64,000 bases of DNA from Streptomyces sp. NL15-2K (GTDB lineage Bacteria; Actinomycetota; Actinomycetes; Streptomycetales; Streptomycetaceae). The notes under the pieces are model-generated. The model was not told the DNA's origin, searched no databases, and saw only the letters and a program-made list of their open reading frames with translations. The position numbers were made by a program, and so were the translations under genes. The stretch spans positions 5,251,501-5,315,500 of the forward strand of contig NZ_CP130630.1 in assembly GCF_030551255.1 (NCBI RefSeq), in the 5' to 3' direction. This document shows, in pieces, positions 1 to 8,229 of the stretch (its first letter is position 1; each line of letters begins with the position of its first letter).

Positions 1-207
1 ACCGAGGCACTGCGCGCCCTGTCGGAGTGGGCGCTGGCCCGCGGCGACGTACACGTGCTCATGGCGACGATCGAGCAGGGCAACACCCCCTCCCAGGGCG
101 TGGCGGCACGGGCCGGATTCGTCCGGGCAACCGTGGAGGAGGAGCGGTCGGTGCAGGAGCAGCACGACGCGGAGGCGGCACTCCGGTTGTATGTCCGCCG
201 CGACTGA
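1..207 (+). CDS. GNAT-family N-acetyltransferase, C-terminal fragment
   Basis: The 5' end lies outside the window, so only the last 68 residues are seen, in the frame beginning at base 1 and ending at TGA 205-207. The stretch NTPSQGVAARAGF resembles the closing beta-alpha segment of GNAT acetyltransferases (a residue run N..S..VA...GF that shapes the acetyl-CoA site). The substrate cannot be told from this fragment. The next gene starts about 120 bases downstream and encodes an unrelated domain. Confidence 0.6.
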   Translation, partial: TEALRALSEWALARGDVHVLMATIEQGNTPSQGVAARAGFVRATVEEERSVQEQHDAEAALRLYVRRD

Positions 208-330
208 CGCCCCGTCGGCGACAAGACCGAGTCACCGTATCCCCGACCGCAAATGCCCCTGGTGGAACTACAGTTGTCTCTCCAACGGGAGCCTGGCGGA
301 GCCGGTGTGGCTGAGGGGGACGGGAACGGC

Positions 331-735
331 ATGAGCGAGCAAGCCTTGGACCGGGTCGGAGAAGCCGGTGAGGTCGCTGGAGACACCACGGTCCAGGTCT
401 CGGTGGACGGGCAGACCCTGCCGTTCTGGGTGACGGCGACCGAGGAGGACGTCGCGCTCGCCGCGCAGGACAGCGACACCATGGGCCTGTTCAGCCGCGA
501 CGGCGACGCCGTGCTGCGCGCGGTGCCCCTCGGCCCGCTCCGCAAGAACCTCGCCGACGCCGTCGACGCCCTGCAGCGGATCTTCCAGGAGGTCGCCGAC
601 CGCGGCGGCCCGCTCCCGCTGGCCGAGGCACAGCTCTCCTTCCAGGTCACCGCGAGCGGAGGCATCCAGCTCGTCGGCTCGGGGCAGATGCAGGGTTCTC
701 GGAGCCTGACGCTGACGTTCAAGCGGCCCGACTGA
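331..735 (+). CDS. Small Pepco/trypco-like protein paired with the caspase-Hsp90 gene
   Basis: 134 residues from the ATG at 331, chosen because GAGGGGGA lies about 10 bases upstream; an in-frame ATG at 253 would add 26 unconserved residues. The core has a beta-rich N-terminus (VQVSVDGQTLPFWV), a central GLFSRD...AVPLGPLRKNLADAV helix and a C-terminal strand pair ending SRSLTLTFKRP. This resembles the small peptidase-co-occurring domains (Pepco, trypco1, CU044_2847 family) found next to caspases and trypsins in actinobacterial conflict operons. It lies 13 bases before the caspase gene and is probably co-transcribed. In that family the role is thought to be a docking or sensing partner of the protease; this is inferred from context. 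The family assignment is from pattern memory. Confidence 0.6.
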   Translation: MSEQALDRVGEAGEVAGDTTVQVSVDGQTLPFWVTATEEDVALAAQDSDTMGLFSRDGDAVLRAVPLGPLRKNLADAVDALQRIFQEVADRGGPLPLAEAQLSFQVTASGGIQLVGSGQMQGSRSLTLTFKRPD

Positions 736-748
736 GCGGGCCCGGCCC

Positions 749-3700
749 ATGCAGAAGTACAAGGCGCTGCTGATCGGGGCGAGCGACTACTCCGACAGCC
801 CCAGCTTCGGGGAGCTGCCCTTCGTCCGGGACGACCTCCAGCGGCTGCGCGAGGCCCTGGCCGGCCGTGACTTCCAGGCCGACATCCTGGAGAGCCGGCG
901 CGGCATCACGCCGAACACCGTGCGCGGTGCCGTCGACAAGTTCCTCGGCGGCGCCCGGCGCGGCGACACGCTGCTCATCGTGCTGAGCGGACACGGGATC
1001 CACATCGAGGGCCAGGACTACCTGGTGCCCGAGGACGCGGCCGACACGGTGCCGTTCGTCAACAACTGCATCAAGGTCGGCTGGCACCAGGAGGTCGAGC
1101 GGTCCCAGGCGGAGCGCGTGGTCTTCCTGCTCGACACCTGCCGCGAGGGCGTGATGCCGGACACCAAGTCGATTCCCGGGACCCGGCGTTGGAAGCCCCC
1201 GGAGATCATCGACACCCTGCGCCGCAAGGTCGCCTACGTCCACGCCTGCGCGGCACCCGAGGTCGCGCGGTTCGTCAGGGAGACGGACACGCTCCAGCCC
1301 GGCTACGACATGGGGACGCAGCAGGGCGAGTCGTTCAGCATCTTCTCGCGCGCCGTCGCCGACGTGATCACCGCCGACCCGCACGCGCTGCGGCTGCGGG
1401 AGTTCTCCGTGCAGGTGCAGCAGCGGGTCGACGAGTACTACCGCGCCTACGCCAAGCCGAACCCTCCGCAGCGGGTGAAGGTGACCTGCGAGACGGACGC
1501 CGACGGCGGGGACTTCCCGCTGCTGCCCGGCGCCGAGCGGTGGAGCGGGGACCACACCTGGGTGCGGAACGTCGAGAAGTTCCCGTGGCACCGCACCTCC
1601 GAGAACCCGGCGCGGGAGACCCTCAAGGACGTCTGCCGGGTCCTCGCGGGCCGGCTGGCCGCGACGTACGAGAAGGCGGCGCGGGCGCTGGGTGAGGATC
1701 CCTGGCACGACACCCTCCTGACCGAGCGCGCCCACAAACGGCTGGGGTTCCTGGTCGGCCGGCTGGACGACGGGACGCTGTCGCCGGCCGAGGCGGCGCT
1801 GGCCTTCCTGTTTCCCCTGGTCACCGAGACCCTCTGGGCCCAGGAGGCGGCCCAGCGCGTCGGCGTCCTCACCGCGAACGCCTCGGCCGCCGGGCCCGAC
1901 CAGGCCCGCTTCCACAAGTTCGCGAAGGGTTTTCCGCGGCTCAAGCGGCGCCTGGTCGCGCTGGAGAGCGCGGGCGACGACGCCGAGAGCAAGAAGGCCG
2001 CCCGCGAGGCCACGGAGCGCATCCACTGGTGGCTCTTCCACCGCTGGCTCGTCCGGCAGCCGGATCTGTACACCGCCGAGCGGCTCAAGGAACTCATCGG
2101 CGATGTGACGACCGGCGGGGAGTATCCGCAGTGGGTGGCCGACGCCCTCTCCGCCGAGCGTCTGATGCGGCTGGTGAAGGAGCACCGGACCACCCCGTTC
2201 ACCATGCGGCGCGCCGACACCGACCAGGCGCCGTACGGGTACCGGCCGCTCCATGAGGACTCGGAGGTCTTCGAGGCCAGCACCGACGAAGAGCAGCCGG
2301 TGCGTACGGTCCTGGTCGCCGCCCTCGTCAAGGCGGCACAGGCCATGGCCGTGGACCCGCTGGACCTGCCCGAGATCGTCGTCGAGCACCTCGGCGTGCA
2401 CGGCAGCGTCGACCTGGAACAGCTACGGGCCACGGTGCGCCGGTCCGACTGGCGGGTCTCCGGCCTGGGCCGCTCCCTCAACGCCGTGTGCATGCACCCG
2501 GCCGTCCAGGTCGCCCTGCGCGAACACGCGGCCCGCTTCGACGTGCTCCTGCGCGACATCAACCGCGGCGACGACCCGGCCCTCGCCCCGCTCGAAGGGC
2601 TCCCGCCCTACGCCGACGGCAGCCGCGTGAGTCTGCACGGCAACACGCCCGACCAGCTCTCCGACGGCATCCGCTTCCAGCTGGCCGAGGACCGCGTGCA
2701 GGAGCTCCTCATGGGCGAGGAACTGTACGGCGACAGCGAACTGGCCGTACGCGAGCTGTACCAGAACGCCCTGGACGCCGCCCGCTACCGGGAGTGCCGC
2801 ACGGAGTTCCTGCGGCGCAAGGGCGAGCGTCTGAAGCCTTACGAGGGCCGTATCGAGTTCACCCAGGGCGTCCGCCCCGACGGACGCCCCTATCTGCAGT
2901 GCCGCGACAACGGCATCGGCATGGGCATCAAGGAGCTGAGCACCGTCTTCTCCCAGGGCGGCGCCCGCTTCGTCGACCTCCCCGAGTACATCGAGGAACA
3001 GGCGGCCTGGGAGGAGCTTCCCGGCGAGAAGCTGCGTCTCCATCACAACTCGCGGTTCGGGATCGGCGTGCTCAGCTACTTCATGCTGGCCGACGAGATC
3101 GTCGTGGAGACCTGCCGGATGGGGCGGGAGGGGCGGCCGGGCAGACGGCTGCGGGTGACGATCGCGGGGCCGGGGAACTTCTTCGGCGTGGAGGACCTGG
3201 GGCCGGGCGAGGACACCGGGACGACGGTTCAGCTGTTGCTGGGCAAGGAGCACCGGGGCGTCTCCTGTGTGGACGCGCTGGAGAAGGTGCTGTGGGTGGC
3301 GCCGTATACGACCACGGCCGAGCACGGGGCACGGACCTTGAGCTGGCAGCCGGGCGCACTGCCGGAGGCCGGCCCCGTCACAGAGTACTGGTATGGCCAC
3401 CACCGGAAGCGCCAGGACCGCATCCCCTCCCAGGACCCCGACCTCTGGTGGATCGGCGGCCACGGCATCGTCCTGGCGGACGGCCTGTACGCGGACAGCG
3501 GCAACTCCCCCTACGGCGCCGTGGTCAACCTCCACGGCGAGAGGACGCCGGAACTGACGGTGGACCGCAAGAACATACGCTCATACGACGAGGATGACGT
3601 CAGGGCTCGTATGATCGCCGCGCTGCCCGCTCTCACCGACTCCGGAAGCGGACTGCTCGACGCCGACTGGCTGGAAGGTGCCAGCAGTTGGTCCGTGTCC

Positions 3701-5512
3701 TTCGGCGACCAGGTCGCCGAGCAGGTGCGCCGCGCCGATCTGCCGTGGCAGCTGCGCAACCTGCCGCCGGTGCCGTTCAGCCTGATCGGCTTCTTCCCGC
3801 CCGACGCCGGCCTGCTGCCCCTGGTCACCGGCGACTACTCGCACACCGACCACGAACAGGCCGCCTCGTTCCTGGCGAACATGCCCCTGCCGGTGCTGCG
3901 TTGGCGCCTGCGCACCCTGTACCACGCCGGGTTCGGCGGCCCCGTCACGCTGCCGGACACCGACGGCACGGACGCGCTGTGCGCCCGCCCGTCGGATCTC
4001 TTCCTGTTGTGCTGCGCTGTGGAGAGGTTCTACGTCTGGGACTACAGGCTCGAAGACTGGCTGAGGGGCCCTCGCACATCCGGCTTCCTGCAGCACTACG
4101 CGCCCTCTCAGGCGCTCGCCGACACAGGCTGGGCCAGCCTCAGCAAGCTGTTTCCCTGGCGGGAACCAGGCGCTCCCGTCACCCCCGCGGGCGTCTTCGA
4201 GCTCAGTGAGAAGGTCGAGCGCCCGCCGGCCGAGGTCGCGGCACGCCTGACCGACTTCGGGTACGAGGTCGGGGACCTGGGCGATTGTGCCGCGGCCGAG
4301 TGCTCCGACCTGCCCCTCCTGCGCCCCCTGGGTGATCTCTCCGGCTGGCTGTCCCCGGGGACGGCGCTGTCGGCCGCCCAGATCGCCGTCAGCGCCGCCC
4401 AGGCCGACTGCCCCACGGCGCAGGCCGCCCGACGGCTCGGCGAGCTGGGCTTCGCCGTCCCCGCACAACACCCGGCCCGCGATGCCTGGGCCGAAGAGGA
4501 GCGCAACGTCCTCTCCGCGCTGTGGAACGCGTACGAGGACGCGCCCTCCCCCGAGGCGGCGGTGCACGTCTCGGCCGCCCAGTTGACGTCGGTGACGTAC
4601 GCCACGGACCTGCCTCGGCGCTTCGTCACGGATCTCCTGGGAGAACTCGGCTTCATCCTGCCGCCGGACGCGTCGGCGCTCCCCGAACTGACCGATGACG
4701 ACCGGGTCCTCATCGACACCAGGCAGCTCCGAGCGGACCGCGAGGTGCCGCTGCGCTACGTGGCCGCCACCGCACGCCGGCTCAACCACCCCGCCCGCGA
4801 CCTCGCCGCGAGACTGCGCGAACTCGGTTACCCGGTGCCCCAGGTCCCCGAGGACGGGCAACTGCCCACCCCCGAGGAGACCGACCTCCTCGGAACCGGC
4901 ATCGAACTCGTCGACACCGACCGCCCCGTCTCCCTGGTCCAAGTGGTGCGGGTCGCCGTCCGCACCGAGAGCACCCTGTCGGAGGCGGCCGACCGGCTGA
5001 GTTCCCTGGGCTACCGCTTCGGCTTCGATCCCGATGTGCTGTCACGCTTCAGGAAACAGGACGTCGACGTCCTGTCCCACGGCAGCGAGGACGGGACGTG
5101 GAAGAACCCGGAGGAATTCGGCCCGGTCTCCCCGGCCGCGCTGCACGCCGTCATGCACCACGTCGGCCAGGAGATCCTCTCCAACCTGGTCGTCGACCCT
5201 CTCACCGCCCTGGGCTTCGACGTCGCAGAGCCCCCGCATGCGTGGGGCGAGGAACGCCGGGTGGAGTACGTCCTGTACCGCCGGCTCATCGACACCAAGC
5301 GCGAACCCCCGCGCAGCACGTGGCCACCGGTCCCCGAGGAACACCTCTCCCTCGTCACCCTCGCCGTGACAGCCATGCGAGCGGGCAAGTCCCTGCGTGA
5401 AGCCGCCCTCACGGCGACCGCACTGAACATCCGCCACGAAGCCGAGACCTGGTTCACCCCTGCGGCGGAGGAACCTCCCGCCCCTTCGGCCGCCGCAGCC
5501 CCGCCCCGGTAA
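749..5512 (+). CDS. Caspase-Hsp90-wHTH repeat protein, putative conflict/defence effector
   Basis: 1587 residues in four parts. Residues 1-230 are a caspase-like (C14) protease: strands KALLIGASDY and DTLLIVLSGHG with His82, then VVFLLDTCREG with Cys131, the expected His-Cys dyad. Residues about 240-600 are helical and unrecognised. Residues 630-960 are a GHKL/Hsp90-type ATPase with N-box VRELYQNALDA (about 667-677), DNGIGM (720-725), STVFSQGG and RFGIGVLSYFMLAD (769-782), so the ATP site looks intact. Residues about 1140-1565 hold roughly seven degenerate units of about 33 residues ending LGELGF or LRELGYPVP, matching the winged-helix repeats found beside such Hsp90 domains. Such architectures are known from comparative genomics of bacterial conflict systems. 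A likely model is an ATP-gated sensor releasing protease activity. The 3' end overlaps the convergent DUF4031 gene by 59 bases. Confidence 0.8.
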   Translation: MQKYKALLIGASDYSDSPSFGELPFVRDDLQRLREALAGRDFQADILESRRGITPNTVRGAVDKFLGGARRGDTLLIVLSGHGIHIEGQDYLVPEDAADTVPFVNNCIKVGWHQEVERSQAERVVFLLDTCREGVMPDTKSIPGTRRWKPPEIIDTLRRKVAYVHACAAPEVARFVRETDTLQPGYDMGTQQGESFSIFSRAVADVITADPHALRLREFSVQVQQRVDEYYRAYAKPNPPQRVKVTCETDADGGDFPLLPGAERWSGDHTWVRNVEKFPWHRTSENPARETLKDVCRVLAGRLAATYEKAARALGEDPWHDTLLTERAHKRLGFLVGRLDDGTLSPAEAALAFLFPLVTETLWAQEAAQRVGVLTANASAAGPDQARFHKFAKGFPRLKRRLVALESAGDDAESKKAAREATERIHWWLFHRWLVRQPDLYTAERLKELIGDVTTGGEYPQWVADALSAERLMRLVKEHRTTPFTMRRADTDQAPYGYRPLHEDSEVFEASTDEEQPVRTVLVAALVKAAQAMAVDPLDLPEIVVEHLGVHGSVDLEQLRATVRRSDWRVSGLGRSLNAVCMHPAVQVALREHAARFDVLLRDINRGDDPALAPLEGLPPYADGSRVSLHGNTPDQLSDGIRFQLAEDRVQELLMGEELYGDSELAVRELYQNALDAARYRECRTEFLRRKGERLKPYEGRIEFTQGVRPDGRPYLQCRDNGIGMGIKELSTVFSQGGARFVDLPEYIEEQAAWEELPGEKLRLHHNSRFGIGVLSYFMLADEIVVETCRMGREGRPGRRLRVTIAGPGNFFGVEDLGPGEDTGTTVQLLLGKEHRGVSCVDALEKVLWVAPYTTTAEHGARTLSWQPGALPEAGPVTEYWYGHHRKRQDRIPSQDPDLWWIGGHGIVLADGLYADSGNSPYGAVVNLHGERTPELTVDRKNIRSYDEDDVRARMIAALPALTDSGSGLLDADWLEGASSWSVSFGDQVAEQVRRADLPWQLRNLPPVPFSLIGFFPPDAGLLPLVTGDYSHTDHEQAASFLANMPLPVLRWRLRTLYHAGFGGPVTLPDTDGTDALCARPSDLFLLCCAVERFYVWDYRLEDWLRGPRTSGFLQHYAPSQALADTGWASLSKLFPWREPGAPVTPAGVFELSEKVERPPAEVAARLTDFGYEVGDLGDCAAAECSDLPLLRPLGDLSGWLSPGTALSAAQIAVSAAQADCPTAQAARRLGELGFAVPAQHPARDAWAEEERNVLSALWNAYEDAPSPEAAVHVSAAQLTSVTYATDLPRRFVTDLLGELGFILPPDASALPELTDDDRVLIDTRQLRADREVPLRYVAATARRLNHPARDLAARLRELGYPVPQVPEDGQLPTPEETDLLGTGIELVDTDRPVSLVQVVRVAVRTESTLSEAADRLSSLGYRFGFDPDVLSRFRKQDVDVLSHGSEDGTWKNPEEFGPVSPAALHAVMHHVGQEILSNLVVDPLTALGFDVAEPPHAWGEERRVEYVLYRRLIDTKREPPRSTWPPVPEEHLSLVTLAVTAMRAGKSLREAALTATALNIRHEAETWFTPAAEEPPAPSAAAAPPR

Positions 5513-5735
5513 GCAGCCGCACCACCTCACGACTGCTGACCTCCACCGCGCCGGCCGCCACCACGTCCGCGTACCGGTGCGAGGGAATGTCGTAGTGGTC
5601 CCGCTCGAAGGCCCGCCGTGGGACGCCCAGTTCCCCGGCGAAGGTGTGCAGTTCCTCGAACGAGACATCGCTGACCAGGTGGGACCACATCCTGCCGTGT
5701 CCCGGCCAGGTCGGCGGGTCGATGTACACCGTCAC
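5454..5735 (-). CDS. DUF4031 domain protein
   Basis: 93 residues from a GTG at 5735. The sequence TVYIDPPTWPGHGRMWSHL, followed by FERDHYDIPSHRYADVV and a VRLLTGAGLRRPK tail, is the signature of DUF4031, a short actinobacterial family of unknown function rich in conserved Trp, His and Asp. The start codon overlaps the stop of the upstream gene (GTGA), which points to translational coupling. Its last 59 bases are antisense to the end of the caspase-Hsp90 gene; the C-terminal VPPPQG tail is unconserved and exists only in that overlap. Confidence 0.75.
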   Translation of the reverse strand: MTVYIDPPTWPGHGRMWSHLVSDVSFEELHTFAGELGVPRRAFERDHYDIPSHRYADVVAAGAVEVSSREVVRLLTGAGLRRPKGREVPPPQG

Positions 5736-6115
5736 GAGGACGGCGTCCCGCCGGCCGCAGACCCCAGCGCCCCCACCGCCGCGACCTTCACACCCGCCTT
5801 GTGGCACACCCAGTGCGGGTCGGGCCCGAGCTCAGGCTCGACGTCCAGCGCGTGCGGGTCCCCGGAGCCGCACACCGGGCACAGCGGCCAGCGGCCGTAC
5901 CGCTCCAGCAGCGCGTCCTGCACGTCCTGCGCGATCAGCCCGGCCACGTACTCCACGCCGTCCGGCCACTGCTCGACCCACCAGCGCCGCTGGACGACGG
6001 CCTCCTCGACCATCGACACCACGTCCGCCTCGGCGACCTCGCCCGCGACGAGATCGGCCAGCACGAGGGCGCGTGCCGCGTGCAACGCCTGCTCCAGGGG
6101 GCTGATGGGATCCAT
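5732..6115 (-). CDS. Hypothetical protein with a C-terminal zinc-ribbon-like motif
   Basis: 127 residues starting MDPISPLEQALHAAR. A helical N-terminal two thirds (VVSMVEEAVVQRRWWVEQW) is followed by WPLCPVCGSGDPHAL and HWVCHKAG, a possible Cys/His metal site. I do not recognise the family beyond seeing it as typical of small Streptomyces proteins. It is the first gene of a two-gene leftward unit with DUF4031 (4-base overlap) and is divergent from the RpiR regulator, sharing a short promoter region of about 55 bases. Confidence 0.65.
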   Translation of the reverse strand: MDPISPLEQALHAARALVLADLVAGEVAEADVVSMVEEAVVQRRWWVEQWPDGVEYVAGLIAQDVQDALLERYGRWPLCPVCGSGDPHALDVEPELGPDPHWVCHKAGVKVAAVGALGSAAGGTPSS

Positions 6116-6151
6116 GCACCCATTGTGCGCACTCTTGACCACATCACCGAG

Positions 6152-6199
6152 CCGAAAATATCTTTCACCTGTGACCCGCGAAGTGAAGGAAATTTTCGG
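6152..6199. promoter_or_regulatory. Candidate RpiR/MurR operator (17-bp inverted repeat)
   Basis: The left arm at 6152-6168 (CCGAAAATATCTTTCAC) and right arm at 6183-6199 (GTGAAGGAAATTTTCGG) match as an inverted repeat at 15 of 17 positions, around a 14-base centre. The repeat covers the GTG start of the RpiR-type regulator, and its A+T content stands out from the surroundings. An operator for autoregulation is the simplest reading. A related GTGAAAG half-site occurs just before murQ near 7112. RpiR proteins are known to bind such palindromes; binding here is inferred. Confidence 0.5.
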
Positions 6200-7091
6200 C
6201 CCGGGCGCACCGCCCGCCCCGGCCGCGCTGGCCGCCAAGGTGCGCACCCTCGCCCCTTCCATGACCCGTTCCATGCAGCGGGTCGCCGAGGCCGTCGCGA
6301 AGGACCCCGCCGGCTGCGCCGCCCTCACGGTCACCGGCCTCGCCGAACTCACCGGCACCAGCGAGGCGACCGTCGTACGCACCGCACGCATCCTGGGCTA
6401 CCCCGGCTACCGCGACCTGCGCCTCGCACTCGCCGGCCTCGCCGCCCAGCAGCAGTCCGGGCGCGCCCCCGCCATCACCACCGACATCGCGGTCGACGAC
6501 CCGATCGCCGACGTCGTCACCAAGCTCGCCCACGACGAGCAGCAGACCCTCGCCGACACGGCGGCCGGCCTGGACACCGCGCAGCTGGGGGCCGCCGTGA
6601 CCGCGGTGGCCGCCGCCCGCCGCACCGACGTCTACGGCATCGGGGCCAGCGGACTGGTCGCCCAGGACCTGACCCAGAAGCTGTTGCGGATAGGGCTGAT
6701 AGCCCACGCGCACAACGATCCGCACCTCGCCGTCACCAACGCCGTGCAGCTGCGGGCGGGCGACGTGGCCATCGCGATCACGCACTCCGGGTCCACGGGG
6801 GACGTCATCGAGCCGCTCCGCGTCGCGTTCGAACACGGGGCGACGACGGTGGCGATCACCGGCCGGCCCGACGGCCCCGTCACCCAGTACGCCGACCACG
6901 TCCTGACGACCTCCACGGCCAGGGAGAGCGAACTGCGCCCGGCGGCGATGTCGTCCCGCACCAGTCAGCTGCTGGTCGTGGACTGTCTGTTCGTCGGGGT
7001 GGCACAACGGACGTACGACACGGCGGCGCCGGCCCTGTCGGCGTCGTACGAGGCGCTCGCGCACCGGCATCGGCATCGGCACCGGCGGTAG
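6171..7091 (+). CDS. MurR/RpiR family transcriptional regulator
   Basis: 306 residues from the GTG at 6171. An N-terminal RpiR helix-turn-helix (residues about 25-100; GLAELTGTSEATVVRTARILGYPGY) is followed by a SIS sugar-phosphate domain (about 140-275) with VYGIGASGLVAQDL and AIAITHSGSTGDVIEPL, the usual phosphosugar loops. The C-terminus ends in a low-complexity HRHRHRHRR run from a CATCGG repeat. It lies 40 bases before murQ on the same strand, so its effector is probably N-acetylmuramic acid 6-phosphate or a related amino sugar phosphate. That ligand assignment is inferred from context. The inverted repeat over its start suggests autoregulation. Confidence 0.88.
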   Translation: MTREVKEIFGPGAPPAPAALAAKVRTLAPSMTRSMQRVAEAVAKDPAGCAALTVTGLAELTGTSEATVVRTARILGYPGYRDLRLALAGLAAQQQSGRAPAITTDIAVDDPIADVVTKLAHDEQQTLADTAAGLDTAQLGAAVTAVAAARRTDVYGIGASGLVAQDLTQKLLRIGLIAHAHNDPHLAVTNAVQLRAGDVAIAITHSGSTGDVIEPLRVAFEHGATTVAITGRPDGPVTQYADHVLTTSTARESELRPAAMSSRTSQLLVVDCLFVGVAQRTYDTAAPALSASYEALAHRHRHRHRR

Positions 7092-7131
7092 AACCGCACC
7101 GCGACCTCGAATGTGAAAGAGCCGTTCCACT

Positions 7132-8064
7132 ATGACCTCCACCTCCGACCCCCGTGACCTCCAAGCCCAGTTGGAGACCCTGACCACCGAGGCCTTCCGG
7201 CCCGAACTCGCCGACATCGACCGACTGCCCACCCTCGACATCGCCCGCCTCATGAACGCCGAGGACACCTCCGTACCGGCCGCCGTCGCCCGGCGGCTGC
7301 CCGAGATCGCCGCCGCGATCGACGCCGTCGCCGAGCGGATGGGCCGGGGCGGCCGGCTGGTCTACGCGGGCGCCGGTACCGCCGGACGGCTCGGCGTGCT
7401 GGACGCCTCCGAGTGCCCGCCGACCTTCAACACCGCCCCGGAGCAGGTCGTGGGCCTGATCGCGGGCGGACCTGAGGCCATGGTCACCTCGGTCGAGGGC
7501 GCCGAGGACTCCAGGGAGCTGGCCCGGACGGATCTGGACGCCCTCTCCCTCACCGCCGACGACACGGTGGTCGGCATCTCCGCCTCCGGCCGCACCCCGT
7601 ACGCCATCGGCGCCGTCGAGCACGCCCGCGAGCACGGGGCACTGACCATCGGCCTGGCCTGCAACGCGGACAGCGCGCTCGCGGCGGCCGCCGAGCACGG
7701 CATCGAGATCGTCGTCGGCCCCGAGCTGCTCACCGGCTCCACCCGCCTCAAGGCCGGCACGGCCCAGAAGCTGGTCCTCAACATGCTGTCGACGATCACG
7801 ATGATCCGCCTGGGCAAGACGTACGGGAACCTGATGGTCGACGTCCGCGCCTCGAACGACAAGCTGCGCGCCCGTTCCCGCCGCATCGTCGCGCTGGCCA
7901 CCGGCGCGGGCGACGAGGAGGTCGAACGTGCCCTGACGGCCACCGACGGCGAGGTGAAGCACGCCATCCTGACGATCCTCGCCGACGTCGACGGGCCGAC
8001 GGCCGCCCGCCTGCTGGAGGAGTCGGAGGGCCACCTGCGGGCGGCGCTGGGGGCGGCGACCTAG
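7132..8064 (+). CDS. murQ: N-acetylmuramic acid 6-phosphate etherase MurQ
   Basis: 310 residues. MurQ cleaves the lactyl ether of MurNAc-6-phosphate to give GlcNAc-6-phosphate and D-lactate in peptidoglycan recycling. Diagnostic segments are LVYAGAGTAGRLGVLDASECPPTF, the PEAMVTSVEGAEDS loop, VVGISASGRTPYAIGAVE and LKAGTAQKLVLNMLST. It is full length for the family. The product feeds the NagA/NagK pathway encoded at 24-26 kb. The TAG stop lies inside the CTAG that begins the palindromic element downstream, so the insertion may have set the present C-terminus (LRAALGAAT). Confidence 0.95.
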   Translation: MTSTSDPRDLQAQLETLTTEAFRPELADIDRLPTLDIARLMNAEDTSVPAAVARRLPEIAAAIDAVAERMGRGGRLVYAGAGTAGRLGVLDASECPPTFNTAPEQVVGLIAGGPEAMVTSVEGAEDSRELARTDLDALSLTADDTVVGISASGRTPYAIGAVEHAREHGALTIGLACNADSALAAAAEHGIEIVVGPELLTGSTRLKAGTAQKLVLNMLSTITMIRLGKTYGNLMVDVRASNDKLRARSRRIVALATGAGDEEVERALTATDGEVKHAILTILADVDGPTAARLLEESEGHLRAALGAAT

Positions 8065-8229
8065 TGCCGCGGCAGGCAACGTTTGCCCGTCAAGGAGCGG
8101 CGTCCGGTGCGTGCTCTCGGCGTGCCGGGCGCAGGCCCTCGTACTGGATGTACTTGGGTCTGTGCCCGGTGCGGCGAGAGTGCGTGCCGGGCGTCGTGAC
8201 GGGGCAAACGTTGCCTGCCGCGGCACTAG
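8061..8229. mobile_element. MITE-like 169-bp palindromic element
   Basis: Terminal inverted repeats of about 31 bases (8061-8091 and 8198-8229) are identical except for one extra G. They begin and end with CTAG and carry GGCAGGCAACGTTTGCCC. The interior is also imperfectly self-complementary, so the whole unit could fold into one long hairpin. It has no coding capacity. It sits exactly between the stop codons of two convergent genes, supplying the TAG of murQ and abutting the TGA of the gene at 8230. This fits a non-autonomous, transposase-mobilised element. No partner transposase or second copy is visible in the window. Confidence 0.75.

Noticed and set aside
719..2401. 560-codon open frame on the minus strand opposite the caspase gene
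   Set aside because: It is the antisense shadow of a GC-rich gene; the opposite frame has coherent catalytic motifs, while this one has only Arg/Leu/Gly/Val-rich sequence.
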